This document shows positions 1-31,200 of a stretch of DNA of 64,000 bases, piece by piece. Made by a program: the position numbers and the translations under genes. Source of the stretch: Aplidium turbinatum (taxonomy: Eukaryota > Chordata > Ascidiacea > Aplousobranchia > Polyclinidae); contig OU964921.1 in assembly GCA_918807975.1 (NCBI GenBank), forward strand, positions 12,247,498 to 12,311,497, in the 5' to 3' direction. The notes under the pieces are model-generated. The model was not told the origin of the DNA. It saw only the letters and a program-made list of their open reading frames with translations, and did not search any database. Each line of letters begins with the position of its first letter. Position 1 is the stretch's first letter.

Positions 1-353
1 TCCTGATCACGGATGCAAAATCACAAGTGTCAATGGAAACATCTTTATTGCGTACCAACAAACGTTGTATACCAACAAACCAACTGAGTGTAAAAACCGC
101 AGCTTTGTGATTGATATTTTTGAAGTTAAGAACCGTTAATCTTGATGATTTGGAACAGTGTTAAGCAGTGGCGTATATTCAGGGTGTTCAAGGTGTGCAC
201 TGCACACCCCAAGAAATCCAGAAAAAAAGAAAATTTCCATCGGTTGTCGATGTTCTTTACTTTCATGATATTCTAACATCTTGCTGCATGCTGATTGCTT
301 TCTTTTCAATTGCAAAACTCGTCCCCTTCTAATTTTAATATTCCAACGTTTGA

Positions 354-374
354 GGAGAGAGAGAGAGAGAGAGA
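354..374. repeat. GA dinucleotide microsatellite
   Basis: A short run of about ten GA repeats inside the hAT copy at 166-3148. Confidence 0.85.
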
Positions 375-999
375 AACCTTTTATTTTGTCTGTTGCGAGA
401 AAAGTATACGGTACAAAATATAGACAATGCAAATAAAATAGCACCATAACTAGAATCTACAACAGACAGGAAGCAGCGAAAGACTTATTAGTCATCGAGT
501 CAGCTGCTTCCCATGTTTTTAATGTGACAAATGTCAAACATCGGCATTACGTTGAATCCAAGATATGCGTTAAAATAGGATAAGCTTAAGTTCCGTAAAA
601 AATGAAAACAAAAAGTTGTTTACTGCTGCGACAGTCAAGTGAATTGCTGTGATTTTATTCAAATATCAAAAAATATCATGCCCTACAAAAGTAGTAAGTT
701 ATGAGAAAAAAAACAAACAAAAAACTATGCATAAACAACAACTTCTAACTGCTAGCATAAAAGACGAAACAGAAACACTAAAAGTAGGCCTAATCATAGT
801 ATATAACTTTAAACCTTAACAAAATCAGTCAGTTTATAGGCCGACTTGAATACAGTTAATAAGATGACAGCCGTTAATAAATAGTACTTAGCACTAGTTC
901 GTGAGTCGTAGACCTAGGTCTACGTAGTACGTAGTATCAACAATGTTCAATCCGAAAAATTTGCGATAACACTCGTCAATGTTGTGGCAATAAAAACAG

Positions 1000-2244
1000 T
1001 CACAGACAAAGTTTTTTCATATAATAAATTTTACATTTTTTTGTGAAAGTTTTTACACTCGTAGCCCCTACTACTTCAGAAGGTAAATCATTCCATATTT
1101 TTGGGCCTAAGAATTTCAAACTGCCTTGGCCTTTTCTTGAGCTGACACTACGTAAGTGAAAGTTATTTTTTTGAGAAGCTCTAGTGCCATGGCAATGTAC
1201 TTCAGTAATTTCCTTAAAGTAAGGTTCAAAATAGCTTGGCAATAGCATATTTTTAAATTTAAAGACAAATTTAGAAATTTCTAATTGATGCAAGTTAGTG
1301 ATGGGAAGTATGTCGAGATCTTGGTACAGTAGTGAAAGTTTTGCTCTTCTGTTGCTAAAGGTTATTGTGCGAATGATTCGATTTTGCATTGTCGAAATTT
1401 TCTTGAGCAGTTTTTGTGTGCTTGAACCCCAACATAAAATGCCATATTGTATTATTGATCGTGCAAGAGCATAGTACAGTGTTAACATGCTTTGTTTGTT
1501 TGTGTAGTTTCTAATTTTATAAAATATTCCAGATATTTTTGCCAATCTCCCAGATAGATCTTCAATGTGATAATTCCAACTCAGTTTGTCATCAAGAAAT
1601 ATGCCAAGATATTTGATGTTGTTTGTTTTTTGAATTTTTGTGTTGTTTAAGACTACATTTAGTTTTGAAGTTGACCCTCCTTTTCGTTCAAGTAACATGT
1701 AAAATGTCTTGGAGTAGTTGATACATAATTTGTTTGCATTGAACCAATCAGTGATACGCTGCATCTCAATTTCAGTGTTTTGCTGCAATTGCAAAATAGA
1801 TGTTGCTGAAGTAAAAAAAACAGTGTCATCAGCAAATAGCTGAGAATCGAAAGTTGTTATAAGAGGCAAATCATTTATGTAAAGCAGAAAAAGCAATGGT
1901 CCAAGTATAGATCCTTGAGGAACACCACATGTGATATTTTCATGCTTTGATTTGAAGCCATCAGCAGAAACATATTGTTGGCGGTTGTGTAAGTAAGATT
2001 TTATAAGGCCTCCCATTAAACCTCTCAGGCCATAAAACTCCAGCTTTTTTAGAAGTATTTGGTGGTTAACGGTGTCAAACGCTTTTGCTAAATCAAGAAA
2101 TAACAGGTAAACGTAATGATTTTTTTCTTTGAGTTCAATTAGTCTTTCATGAAGATTACTTAATGCTAACATAATAATGATAATACTTAATGAGGTCATT
2201 GCCTTTAATTTTTTTCGGTCATTACCTTTAAGCTGGGTGTGCAC
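1000..2244 (-). pseudogene. LINE reverse transcriptase fragment (Jockey/CR1-like)
   Basis: This open frame carries the core reverse-transcriptase motifs of a non-LTR retrotransposon in order: FLDLAKAFDTVNH (motif A, first catalytic Asp), GVPQGSILGPLLFLLYIND (motif B) and FADDT (motif C, the Asp pair). The thumb and a C-terminal tail with KIWNDLP follow, as in Jockey/CR1-related LINEs. The first ~30 codons, from the 2244 end, look unrelated, so real homology starts near 2170. ORF1, the endonuclease and the N-terminal part of the RT are missing. This is the usual 5'-truncated, dead-on-arrival copy. Its 3' end probably lies below position 1000 but has no clear tail. Clade assignment is tentative. 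Confidence 0.85.
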
Positions 2245-3148
2245 TGACAGCTTGGCGAGTGCTATTTAAAATAAACAATTAAGAAAAATGACGTCACAAG
2301 GCAGCGAAAACAGCAATGGTTTTAGGTCAGCCAGGCTGTGCACTCGCTGATTTGCACACCTTGGCGCGTCATTGGGGGAATCCCAGGCAATAGCAAGTTT
2401 TAGCTTGTTGGATTAGAGTTTGAGGTGATCAGCGCTGGAAACAACTTTTGCTAGAACTGAAGCAAAAGCAAGCTTTCTACGACGATGTAATTCAAAAATT
2501 TATTGCACAAACAAGAAGAATCGAATTATGCTATAAATGAATTTTCCTTCTGTAGTCGAGGTGTTAAACATTTTCGTTTTTACTAAGTAGTAGGCTACGG
2601 CGGATAAAAGTACAGCCGACCAACATAGCAATCAACTTTCTTTTCTTGTTTATTATCGAGTTGCTTTGCTATTGTTTTTTGTTTTAACTTTCACCTGTTT
2701 GTTTTTAATTCGCTTGTACATTTCTCAAGGTGTTGCAACCGTGCCTAATCCTTGCATGAAGTAAATCATTTCCATCTCGAGCCCGCTTTAACTTTCGCGT
2801 TTTTTCAGACTCCTGCTGTGTTATGGCAAGTAATATTGTTCGTTTTGATGGTCGGAAATAAAAAGTGAACTGAAGTATGTGACTTTAGAAATGCAACTTA
2901 ATGTTTGATATTATTAAGTCTTTCATTCAATGCGCTGTCAAATAAATATCTACTTTGTATTCTTCTCCATTCCGACAACATTATTTTTGTCAGTTCTGTT
3001 CATGTTCACAATTTGTGCTGAAAATGCTCTCTGAACGCACCAAATTCAATGTTAATTTTAAAAATTTTCTGGGGGAGGCCCCCCAGACCCCCCGCTGTTG
3101 CTTTGCCGTCACTGAACACCCTGTCAAAGTGGTCACAGTACGCCACTG

Positions 3149-3570
3149 GTGTCAAGAGCAGCTCTAGCACGTGATGCGACAGTGTGAAAACTGGTTGATA
3201 AATCGTGTAACTCAAAGATATGCATGACGTCATTAGAATTCAGACCGTGTAGAAAGTTTGAGGAGCGCACACAAACAAACTTCGACATGTTGCATTTCAA
3301 TCATGGTTGCACGTAGCAATTTTTGCCTCGCACCACTCGCACAGCGAGAATGTGTTTGTTGCACTCTCAGTCTCCATCGATCAAACAAAGACATTTCAAA
3401 GAAAAAATACGGGGAACACAAACTTCCATGAAAGATGTGGTTTATTTAATTATTGATTAATGAATTCTGTCCGAAAAAACATTTTGTTTCTGGATCTAAA
3501 CCTCTTCCGCATAGAAACCTTTCTGTTGACTCGCTGCTGCGTTTAGTCTGATAACACAATCTCAGGTGTC
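3149..3570. other. NSF intron sequence, nothing recognised
   Basis: This stretch lies between the hAT copy and the SINE. Short open frames on both strands have no recognisable domain and show no codon structure that I can support. Confidence 0.5.
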
Positions 3571-3770
3571 AGCAGCATAACCAAGTGGTGAGAGCCCTGG
3601 AATAGCACTCGAAGGGACGCTGGTTCGACACCGCTCATGAGCATGCGGCGGTGTCTTTGGTAGGACACTCAAAGACATGCCTCAAGGTTGACACGAAGTT
3701 TGGCTTCCTTGCCTTCCCGTCCACTATAAATCTTCAACCACCAGGCGTACCTGGATACGACTAAAAAAAC
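3571..3770 (+). mobile_element. tRNA-derived SINE
   Basis: The head holds RNA polymerase III boxes: an A box TAACCAAGTGG at 3578-3588 and a B box GGTTCGACACC at 3622-3632, spaced as in a tRNA gene. A non-tRNA body with GGACACTCAAAGACATGCC follows, then an end reading GGATACGACTAAAAAAAC. The same head and body recur at 48072-48299, so this is a dispersed family. It ends about 25 bases from the splice donor of NSF exon 17, in antisense orientation to the gene. Confidence 0.85.
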
Positions 3771-3795
3771 AACTCAAATATTACACAATGGTTAC

Positions 3796-22209
<18,414 letters not shown>

Positions 22210-22711
22210 CTTGGTAATGCAATTGAGCAAATTTAATAATGATAAATTTACTGATATGTTGTATCATTTGCACCCATTATAAAGAAAATCCTGTGAGAAT
22301 AAGACATTTAAAATTAGACAAAGCAGTGCTTCTCAAATTGTGCTTAATGTGCATACCCATGAATTGGTGCATCATTAGAAATTTGTAGGGAAGTCAATAG
22401 TTTAATAGAACAACTAAACTAAGTATAATAGAGTAACTAGTAACTACATACGGTAGGCTACTGTATTTAACATTACAAAGTTTTGGAGTTTAGTTCAATG
22501 TAATTTGGTAAAGTCTGACAAAAAATCAAACTGGTATGTTAAATGCCATCACTTTAGAATAATTTAAATAGTGATGCAACAACCTTCAACCATTTTTTTT
22601 TTCAACTCCAGCTTTGGGCCGAGTTGATAGTGGCTCTGACTCGAAAGACTACCGTATGTAGGCTACAAGCTATGCGTGTATGGCTATACAGTCATATTCA
22701 CAACCTTGGGT
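22210..22711 (-). promoter_or_regulatory. NSF 5' region between start codon and LINE
   Basis: About 500 bases separate the NSF start codon from the LINE tail, so the 5' UTR and proximal promoter should lie here unless an upstream exon exists. No clear TATA box or CpG island is visible. The bases just before the ATG read CATTACCAAG on the gene strand, giving an AG directly at the start codon; this could be a trans-splice acceptor if the host uses spliced leaders. Confidence 0.35.
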
Positions 22712-24290
22712 AATCAATCAATCAATCAATCAATCAATCGTTTATTTATCAAAAAACAAAACACAAAAGTGACATAAAACAATAATACATACAATGTTGA
22801 GGTTTTGTTATTGATAGGGAGACAACGAAACGACCATACGGTCAACTAGTCAGTTGCCACCCTGGAAAGAATAATTTGAGTTATGAAACTAATCAACAAT
22901 TTAACCAAATTAGTTACAATCAAAAAAGAAAACACAAACAAGACTAATACTTCGACTAGTAGCTTACAATTAATTGTCAGCTTCATAAAATTGTGTGCGA
23001 GATTTTCCAACAAATAGTAATCATGAAAATCAGTGGACACTGGACACCATGACAATAGACATTGTTGAATGTAAGAGCTTAGGCCAAATGAAGACCCACT
23101 TATCAAGTATCATAACTTTGCAAAGCTGATGCTTTGCTATGTTTTTTGAAATCATAAAAAGATAACTTTTTGAGATTGCTTGGAACCTCTGACCACACCA
23201 CTGGTCCAAATACTTGTATGGATTTTTTGCCAAATTCTGTATTAGTGCGTTTAACAAAATAATTATTGTTTGCTTGATATCTAGTGTTATGGTTGTGGAT
23301 GAGTGAAGAACTTGTGAACAATGCACAGTAGGCAGAAGGGTACAAGTTCATGCAGACTCTGAACATGTGTTTTTTTACTTCCAGTGTACATATGTCTTCC
23401 AGCTTTAAGATATTCATTTTAAAAAATAATGGACTGGTATGGGCTCTATAATCGCTTTTTGTGATTATTCTTATTATTCTTTTTTGCATTTTTCTGAGAG
23501 GGTCTAGAACTTTGTTGCAAGCTTTACCCCAGCTAGTAATGCAATATTGAAGGTGGGAGTAAATTAAAGTATAATAAACGGTTGTCAATGTGTCTGAATT
23601 CACATAATCTCTCAGTTTTAATAGTGCCCATGAACCCTTTGCAACTTTCCCACAGACTTGTTCTATGTGGTGTTTCCACGTTAACTTATTATCAATATAG
23701 ACACCAAGGTACTTGATTTGATCTTTTTGCTGAATTGGTTTACTCCCAATCTTAATGTTAACATTTCTTATTTGTTTTTTGTTTGTAATAAGCATGTATT
23801 CTGTTTTTGTAAAATTTATTGATAACCTGTTAAGTTTCATCCAAGTGAGAACCTTTTCGAGTTCTGTGTTCACATTTTGTTGTAAGTCATTCTCACATTT
23901 GTCTGCCATCATTAGATTTGTGTCGTCAGCAAATAATTTAACAGTCATTTTTGTTGAGTTTGGCAGATCATTTACATACAACAAAAAGAGGAGAGGTCCT
24001 AATGTTGAACCCTGGGGAACTCCACAGGTAACTTTTCTAGAAGTGGACGGAACACCATTAACAACTGTGTATTGTTGACGGTTGCTGATGTAACTTTTTA
24101 ACAACTGTTGGGAATGGCCTCGAAATCCATATTTTTCTATTTTTTTAATGAGAATAGTATGGTCGACTGTATCAAAAGCCTTAGCAAGATCAAGAAATAC
24201 CGAACAGGTGGTTTTTTTGTTATCAAGATTTGCTAAAATGTCATCACAAATGTTTGAAACAGCAAGTGAAGTAAAGGTAAATTTAATTTA
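22712..24290 (-). mobile_element. 5'-truncated LINE with (GATT)n tail
   Basis: This is a non-LTR retrotransposon fragment. On its own strand it ends in a run of TTGA/GATT tetranucleotides (22712-22739), the short tandem tail used by CR1/L2/Jockey-type LINEs instead of poly-A. An AATAAAC lies just before the tail. The 5' break is near 24290, inside the reverse-transcriptase domain. It lies about 500 bases upstream of the NSF start codon, in the same orientation. Confidence 0.88.
23103..24284 (-). pseudogene. LINE reverse transcriptase fragment
   Basis: The frame is open from a stop near 24288 down to 23103. It holds the RT motifs VFLDLAKAFDTVDH (motif A), GVPQGSTLGPLLFLLYVNDLP (motif B) and LFADDTN (motif C), then the thumb and a C-terminal tail with FGPVVWSEVPSNLKK. 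No ATG precedes motif A, as expected for a 5'-truncated copy. The frame itself is otherwise intact, so the insertion is fairly young. It is related to, but clearly different from, the LINE fragment at 1000-2244. Confidence 0.88.
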
Positions 24291-24730
24291 AGGGTAAATT
24301 TAATCTTTTATATCATTGTAATATATTGTAGTAACTCGTCCGGCTTCGGAGCCACTTCCACCTCTGGCCCTGAACAAGAGATGAAAAAAATTGCCGGAGC
24401 CGAAGGTTGCCCAATCATAAATATTTTTTTTTAAATGAATTTGCAAAAGCATAGCCTACCATTTGTAAATTACAAACGAATTACTAAAATTCAGGCTTTG
24501 CTGATAAGGTAGTTCGAAACAAAAGTATTTCCAAGAAAAACTTGTTTTCTTTGCAGACTTACAGTACATTTCATTAACAAAAAAATCACTTAAACCATGT
24601 AAAAGTTATAACAGTAGCCCTATCAGGTTGTTGCAGCTTTGTCAAAACAAGTAAGCTAAAACAAATGGAATTCTACTGGCTACCCAAGACTCATAAACCG
24701 TAGCCTACAAATTCATCTGGGTTGGCCACT
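24291..24730. other. Intergenic, nothing recognised
   Basis: AT-rich sequence between the LINE and the left flank of the giant transposon. Around 24336-24410 is a short GC-richer patch with GGCTTCGGAGCC and its near-inverse GCCGGAGCCGAAGG, but no gene. Confidence 0.5.
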
Positions 24731-24763
24731 TCACCACACCTCATATTTATCTACTGTATATAC

Positions 24764-24977
24764 CTTTTTTAACCTATATTTCAATTTTATTTCACCATTT
24801 AGAGAAAATCTGAAATTTCCAGAAGGGAAAAGCAAATCGTCGGTCACAGTTTCAGTGGTTGCGCCATAATATTGTTTAATGCATTGTTCGTATCCCTGTT
24901 CTGTTGTGTCACTTGAGTGGCTGTGGAACTGGCAAAGCAAAACTGCAAAAGTCAAAAACCAACATGATCCAAATGAC
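24764..24977 (-). CDS. possible secreted-protein exon at transposon edge
   Basis: Read from the edge of the giant transposon leftwards, the host flank is open and starts like a signal peptide: SFGSCWFLTFAVLLCQF, then HSHSSDTTEQGY and a polar stretch with two Cys. A possible splice donor (AAG then GTATAT) lies at 24763. The transposon end supplies an in-frame ATG four codons upstream (MTVV). In the rebuilt empty site the same frame continues upstream without an ATG (AKFLT) to a stop 8 codons before the junction, so an upstream exon or a chance frame are both possible. I do not recognise the protein. Confidence 0.3.
24970..24977. repeat. left target-site duplication (CAAATGAC) of giant transposon
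   Basis: This 8-bp CAAATGAC directly precedes the left terminus ACCACCGTCATTCTGG and is repeated at 62194-62201 after the right terminus. Confidence 0.9.
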
Positions 24978-25290
24978 ACCACCGTCATTCTGGCAGAATA
25001 ATTCTGTGCGATCCGCCTAAAAAAATGATCCGTAAAAATTTGCGCAATAAACAATGCGATGAAAGTAGCAACACTCGGAAGCTGATAAAATCACTTCTCG
25101 TTACCACATCAAAGCAAATCTTATATTTTTTCCATAGCCAAATGAACAGTGAACACAGAAATTTAAATAAAAAACTCGACTTGTCAAAGATAAAGCAACT
25201 GCAATTGCGAAAAGTTAGACAAAAAATCGTATCTATTAAGACTGCTATACGTGATATGGCAAGAAAAGTAAGCATCACAAAAACGACTAT
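24978..25290 (+). repeat. left terminal inverted repeat (313 bp)
   Basis: This segment is the reverse complement of 61881-62193 with only a few substitutions over 313 bp and no net length change. It starts ACCACCGTCATTCTGGCAG and contains a 13-bp palindrome CAGAATAATTCTG at 24994-25006. At its inner edge it passes into the first array monomer at TATAAAAATAC. Confidence 0.93.
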
Positions 25291-28200
25291 AAAAATACTT
25301 TCCCGAAATATTTTTCGGAATTTTATTGTTGAATCGTGTTCAGAATTAAATTTCCTTTCCAGGGATGGCAAGCTCGTGGTGGGGCAGACGAAGGAAACGC
25401 AAGCAGAATGGTTTAAAAATGGAAGAAATGTCTTGCGTATTTAAAAACAAATAGAGATTTTAACGTTGATAAACGCCTTCAATTAGGCGTCTATAAAAAT
25501 ATTTTCCCGATATATTTTTCGGAATTTTATTTTTGAATCGTGTTCAGAATTAAATTTCCTTTCCAGGGGTGGCAAGCTCGTGGTGGGGCAGACGAAGGAA
25601 ACGCGAGCAGAATGGTTTAAAAATGGAAGAAATGTCTTACGTATTTAAAAATAAATAGAGATTTTAACGTTTATAGACGCCTTCAATCAAGCGCCTATAA
25701 AAATATTTTCCCGAAATATTTTTCGGAATTTTATTTTTGAATCGTGTTCAGAATTAAATTTCCTTTCCAGGGGTGGCAAGCTCGTGGTGGGGCAGACGAA
25801 GGAAACGCGAGCAGAATGGTTTAAAAATGGGGGAAATGTCTTACGTATTTAAAAATAAATAGAGATTTTAACGTTTATAGACGCCTTCAATCAAGCGCCT
25901 ATAAAAATATTTTCCCGAAATATTTTTCGAAATTTTATTTTTGAATCGTGTTCAGAATTAAATTTGCTTTCCAGGGATGGCAAGCTCGTGGTGGGGCAGA
26001 CGAAGGAAACGCGAGCAGAATGGTTTAAAAATGGGGGAAATGTCTTACGCATTTAAAAATAAATAGAGTGTTTAACGTATATGCACGCCTTCAATTAAGC
26101 GTCTATAAAAATATTTTCCCGATATATTTTTCGGAATTTTATTTTTGAATCGTGTTCAGAATTAAATTTCCTTTCCAGGGGTGGCAAGCTCGTGGTGGGG
26201 CAGACGAAGGAAACGCGAGCAGAATGGTTTAAAAATGGAAGAAATGTCTTACGTATTTAAAAATAAATAGAGATTTTAACGTTTATAGACGCCTTCAATT
26301 GACCGTCTATAAAAATATTTTCCCGATATATTTTTCGGAATTTTATTTTTGAATCGTGTTCAGAATTAAATTTGCTTTCCAGGGATGGCAAGCTCGTGGT
26401 GGGGCAGACGAAGGAAACGCGAGCAGAATGGTTTAAAAATGGGGGAAATGTCTTATGTATTTAAAAATAAATAGAGATTTTAACGTTGATAAACGCCTTC
26501 AATTAGGCGCCTATAAAAATATTTTCCCGAAATATTTTTCGGAATTTTATTTTTGAATCGTGTTCAGAATTAAATTTCCTTTCCAGGGGTGGCAAGCTCG
26601 TGGTGGGGCAGACGAAGGAAACGCGAGCAGAATGGTTTAAAAATGGGGGAAATGTCTTACGTATTTAAAAATAGAGATTTTAACGTTTATAGACGCCTTC
26701 AATCAAGCGCCTATAAAAATATTTTCCCGATATATTTTTCGGAATTTTATTTTTGAATCGTGTTCAGAATTAAATTTCCTTTCCAGGGGTGGCAAGCTCG
26801 TGGTGGGGCAGACGAAGGAAACGCGAGCAGAATGGTTTAAAAATGGGGGAAATGTCTTACGTATTTAAAAATAAATAGAGTTTTTAACGTATATGCACGC
26901 CTTCAATTAAGCGTCTATAAAAATATTTTCCCGATATATCTTTCGGAATTTTATTTTTGAATCGTGTTCAGAATTAAATTTTCTTTCCAGGGATGGCAAG
27001 CTCGTGGTGGGGCAGACGAAGGAAACGCGAGCAGAATGGTTTAAAAATGGGGTAAATGTCTTACGTATTTAAAAATAAATAGAGTTTTTAACGTATATGC
27101 ACGCCTTCAATTAAGCGTCTATAAAAATATTTTCCCGATATATTTTTCGGAATTTTATTTTTGAATCGTGTTCAGAATTAAATTTCCTTTCCAGGGGTGG
27201 CAAGCTCGTGGTGGGGCAGACGAAGGAAACGCGAGCAGAATGGTTTAAAAATGGAAGAAATGTCTTACGTATTTAAAAATAAATAGAGATTTTAACGTTT
27301 ATAGACGCCTTCAATTGACCGTCTATAAAAATATTTTCCCGAAATATTTTTCGGAATTTTATTTTTGAATCGTGTTCAGAATTAAATTTCCTTTCCAGGG
27401 ATGGCAAGCTCGTGGTGGGGCAGACGAAGGAAACGCGAGCAGAATGGTTTAAAAATGGGGTAAATGTCTTACGTATTTAAAAATAAATAGAGATTTTAAC
27501 GTTGATAAACGCCTTCAATTAGGCGCCTATAAAAATATTTTCCCGAAATATTTTTCGGAATTTTATTTTTGAATCGTGTTCAGAATTAAATTTCCTTTCC
27601 AGGGATGGCAAGCTCGTGGTGGGGCAGACGAAGGAAACGCGAGCAGAATGGTTTAAAAATGGGGGAAATGTCTTACGTATTTAAAAATAAATAGAGATTT
27701 TAACGTTTATAGACGCCTTCAATCAAGCGCATATAAAAATATTTTCCCGATATATTTTTCGGAATTTTATTTTTGAATCGTGTTCAGAATTAAATTTCCT
27801 TTCCAGGGATGGCAAGCTCGTGGTGGGGCAGACGAAGGAAACGCGAGCAGAATGGTTTAAAAATGGAAGAAATGTCTTACGTATTTAAAAATAAATAGAG
27901 ATTTTAACGTTTATAGACGCCTTCAATCAAGCGCCTATAAAAATATTTTCCCGAAATATTTTTCGGAATTTTATTTTTGAATCGTGTTCAGAATTAAATT
28001 TCCTTTCCAGGGATGGCAAGCTCGTGGTGGGGCAGACGAAGGAAACGCGAGCAGAATGGTTTAAAAATGGGGGAAATGTCTTACGTATTTAAAAATAAAT
28101 AGAGTTTTTAACGTATATGCACGCCTTCAATTAAGCGTCTATAAAAATATTTTCCCGATATATTTTTCGGAATTTTATTTTTGAATCGTGTTCAGAATTA

Positions 28201-31200
28201 AATTTCCTTTCCAGGGGTGGCAAGCTCGTGGTGGGGCAGACTAAGGAAACGCGAGCAGAATGGTTTAAAAATGGAAGAAATGTCTTACGTATTTAAAAAT
28301 AAACAGAGATTTTAACGTTTATACACGCCTTCAATTGACCGTCTATAAAAATATTTTTCCGAAATATTTTTCGGAATTTTATTTTTGAATCGTGTTCAGA
28401 ATTAAATTTCCTTTCCAGGGATGGCAAGCTCGTGGTGGGGCAGACGAAGGAAACGCGAGCAGAATGGCTTAAAAATGGGGGAATTGTCTTATGTATTTAA
28501 AAATAAATAGAGATTTTAACGTTGATAAACGCCTTCAATTAGGCGTCTATAAAAATATTTTTCCGAAATATTTTTCGGAATTTTATTTTTGAATCGTGTT
28601 CAGAATTAAATTTCCTTTCCAGGGGTGGCAAGCTCGTGGTGGGGCAGACGAAGGAAACGCGAGCAGAATGGTTTAAAAATGGGGGAAATGTCTTACGTAT
28701 TTAAAAATAGAGATTTTAACGTTTATAGACGCCTTCAATCAAGCGCCTATAAAAATATTTTCCCGATATATTTTTCGGAATTTTATTTTTGAATCGTGTT
28801 CAGAATTAAATTTCCCTTCCAGGGGTGGCAAGCTCGTGGTGGGGCAGACGAAGGAAACGCGAGCAGAATGGTTTAAAAATGGGGGAAATGTCTTACGTAT
28901 TTAAAAATAAATAGAGTTTTTAACGTATATGCACGCCTTCAATTAAGCGTCTATAAAAATATTTTCCCGATATATTTTTCGGAATTTTATTTTTGAATCG
29001 TGTTCAGAATTAAATTTCCTTTCCAGGGGTGGCAAGCTCGTGGTGGGGCAGACTAAGGAAACGCGAGCAGAATGGTTTAAAAATGGAAGAAATGTCTTAC
29101 GTATTTAAAAATAAATAGAGATTTTAACGTTTATAGACGCCTTCAATTGACCGTCTATAAAAATATTTTCCCGAAATATTTTTCGGAATTTTATTTTTGA
29201 ATCGTGTTCAGAATTAAATTTCCTTTCCAGGGATGGCAAACTCGTGGTGGGGCAGACGAAGGAAACGCGAGCAGAATGGTTTAAAAATGGGGGAAATGTC
29301 TTACGTATTTAAAAATAAATAGAGATTTTAACGTTGATAAACGCCTTCAATTAGGCGCCTATAAAAATATTTTCCCGAAATATTTTTCGGAATTTTATTT
29401 TTGAATCGTGTTCAGAATTAAATTTCCTTTCCAGGGATGGCAAGCTCGTGGTGGGGCAGACGAAGGAAACGCGAGCAGAATGGTTTAAAAATGGAAGAAA
29501 TGTCTTACGTATTTAAAAATAAATAGAGATTTTAACGTTGATAAACGCCTTCAATTAGGCGCCTATAAAAATATTTTCCCGAAATATTTTTCGGAATTTT
29601 ATTTTTGAATCGTGTTCAGAATTAAATTTCCTTTCCAGGGGTGGCAAGCTCGTGGTGGGGCAGACGAAGGAAACGCGAGCAGAATGGTTTAAAAATGGAA
29701 GAAATGTCTTACGTATTTAAAAATAGAGATTTTAACGTTTATAGACGCCTTCAATCAAGCGCCTATAAAAATATTTTCCCGATATATTTTTCGGAATTTT
29801 ATTTTTGAATCGTGTTCAGAATTAAATTTCCTTTCCAGGGATGGCAAGCTCGTGGTGGGGCAGACGAAGGAAACGCGAGCAGAATGGTTTAAAAATGGGG
29901 TAAATGTCTTACGTATTTAAAAATAAATAGAGTTTTTAACGTAAATGCACGCCTTCAATTAAGCGTCTATAAAAATATTTTCCCGATATATTTTTCGGAA
30001 TTTTATTTTTGAATCGTGTTCAGAATTAAATTTCCTTTCCAGGGGTGGCAAGCTCGTGGTGGGGCAGACGAAGGAAACGCGAGCAGAATGGTTTAAAAAT
30101 GGAAGAAATGTCTTACGTATTTAAAAATAAATAGAGATTTTAACGTTTATGGATGCCTTCAATTGACCGTCTATAAAAATATTTTCCCGATATATTTTTC
30201 GGAATTTTATTTTTGAATCGTGTTCAGAATTAAATTTCCTTTCCAGGGATGGCAAGCTCGTGGTGGGGCAGACGAAGGAAACGCGAGCAGAATGGTTTAA
30301 AAATGGAAGAAATGTCTTACGTATTTAAAAATAAATAGAGATTTTAACGTTTATAGACGCCTTCAATTGACCGTCTATAAAAATATTTTCCCGAAATATT
30401 TTTCGGAATTTTATTTTTGAATCGTGTTCAGAATTAAATTTCCTTTCCAGGGATGACAAGCTCGTGGTGGGGCAGACGAAGGAAACGCGAGCAGAATGGT
30501 TTAAAAATGGGGTAAATGTCTTATGTATTTAAAAATAAATAGAGATTTTAACGTTGATAAACGCCTTCAATTAGGCGTCTATAAAAATATTTTTCCGAAA
30601 TATTTTTCGGAATTTTATTTTTGAATCGTGTTCAGAATTAAATTTCCTTTCCAGGGGTGGCAAGCTCGTGGTGGGGCAGACGAAGGAAACGCGAGCAGAA
30701 TGGTTTAAAAATGGGGGAAATGTCTTACGTATTTAAAAATAGAGATTTTAACGTTTATAGACGCCTTCAATCAAGCGTCTATAAAAATATTTTCCCGATA
30801 TATTTTTCGGAATTTTATTTTTGAATCGTGTTCAGAATTAAATTTCCTTTCCAGGGGTGGCAAGCTCGTGGTGGGGCAGACGAAGGAAACGCGAGCAGAA
30901 TGGTTTAAAAATGGGGTAAATGTCTTACGTATTTAAAAATAAATAGAGTTTTTAACGTATATGCACGCCTTCAATTAAGCGTCTATAAAAATATTTTCCC
31001 GATATATTTTTCGGAATTTTATTTTTGAATCGTGTTCAGAATTAAATTTCCTTGACAGGGGTGGCAAGCTCGTGGTGGGGCAGACTAAGGAAACGCGAGC
31101 AGAATGGTTTAAAAATGGAAGAAATGTCTTACGTATTTAAAAATAAATAGAGATTTTAACGTTTATAGACGCCTTCAATTGACCGTCTATAAAAATATTT

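Larger units (their letters stand above)
166..3148. mobile_element. hAT-type DNA transposon copy (composite, LINE inside)
   Basis: The left end reads CAGTGGCGTATA and the right end, on the other strand, CAGTGGCGTACTG. Such CAG-starting ends are typical of hAT elements. The 8 bases outside each end are GTGTTAAG (158-165) and GTGTCAAG (3149-3156), a target duplication with one mismatch. Near the right end is a C/G-rich stretch (GGGGGAGGCCCCCCAGACC, around 3073) that recurs in the nested hAT copy near 17690, so the two share a family tail. No hAT transposase is recognisable; most of the interior is a LINE fragment (1000-2244) and unassigned AT-rich sequence. It lies in the last visible NSF intron. 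The ends are seen; grouping the interior as one element is inference. Confidence 0.55.

Noticed and set aside
1-3795. Search for the missing NSF C-terminal exons
   Set aside because: No sequence resembling the conserved KVWIGIKKLL region or the final ~70 residues was found on the minus strand; they are presumed to lie left of the window.
24985-25371. 128-codon frame reading outward in the left terminal repeat, mirrored at 61800-62186
   Set aside because: Both are hydrophobic, run across the repeat/monomer border, and are open in both ends simply because the inverted repeats are nearly identical. No domain or codon signal.
25025-25444. 139-codon inward frame in the left terminal repeat, mirrored at 61727-62146
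   Set aside because: The same duplicated sequence read on the other strand. It ends inside the first array monomer and has no recognisable domain.
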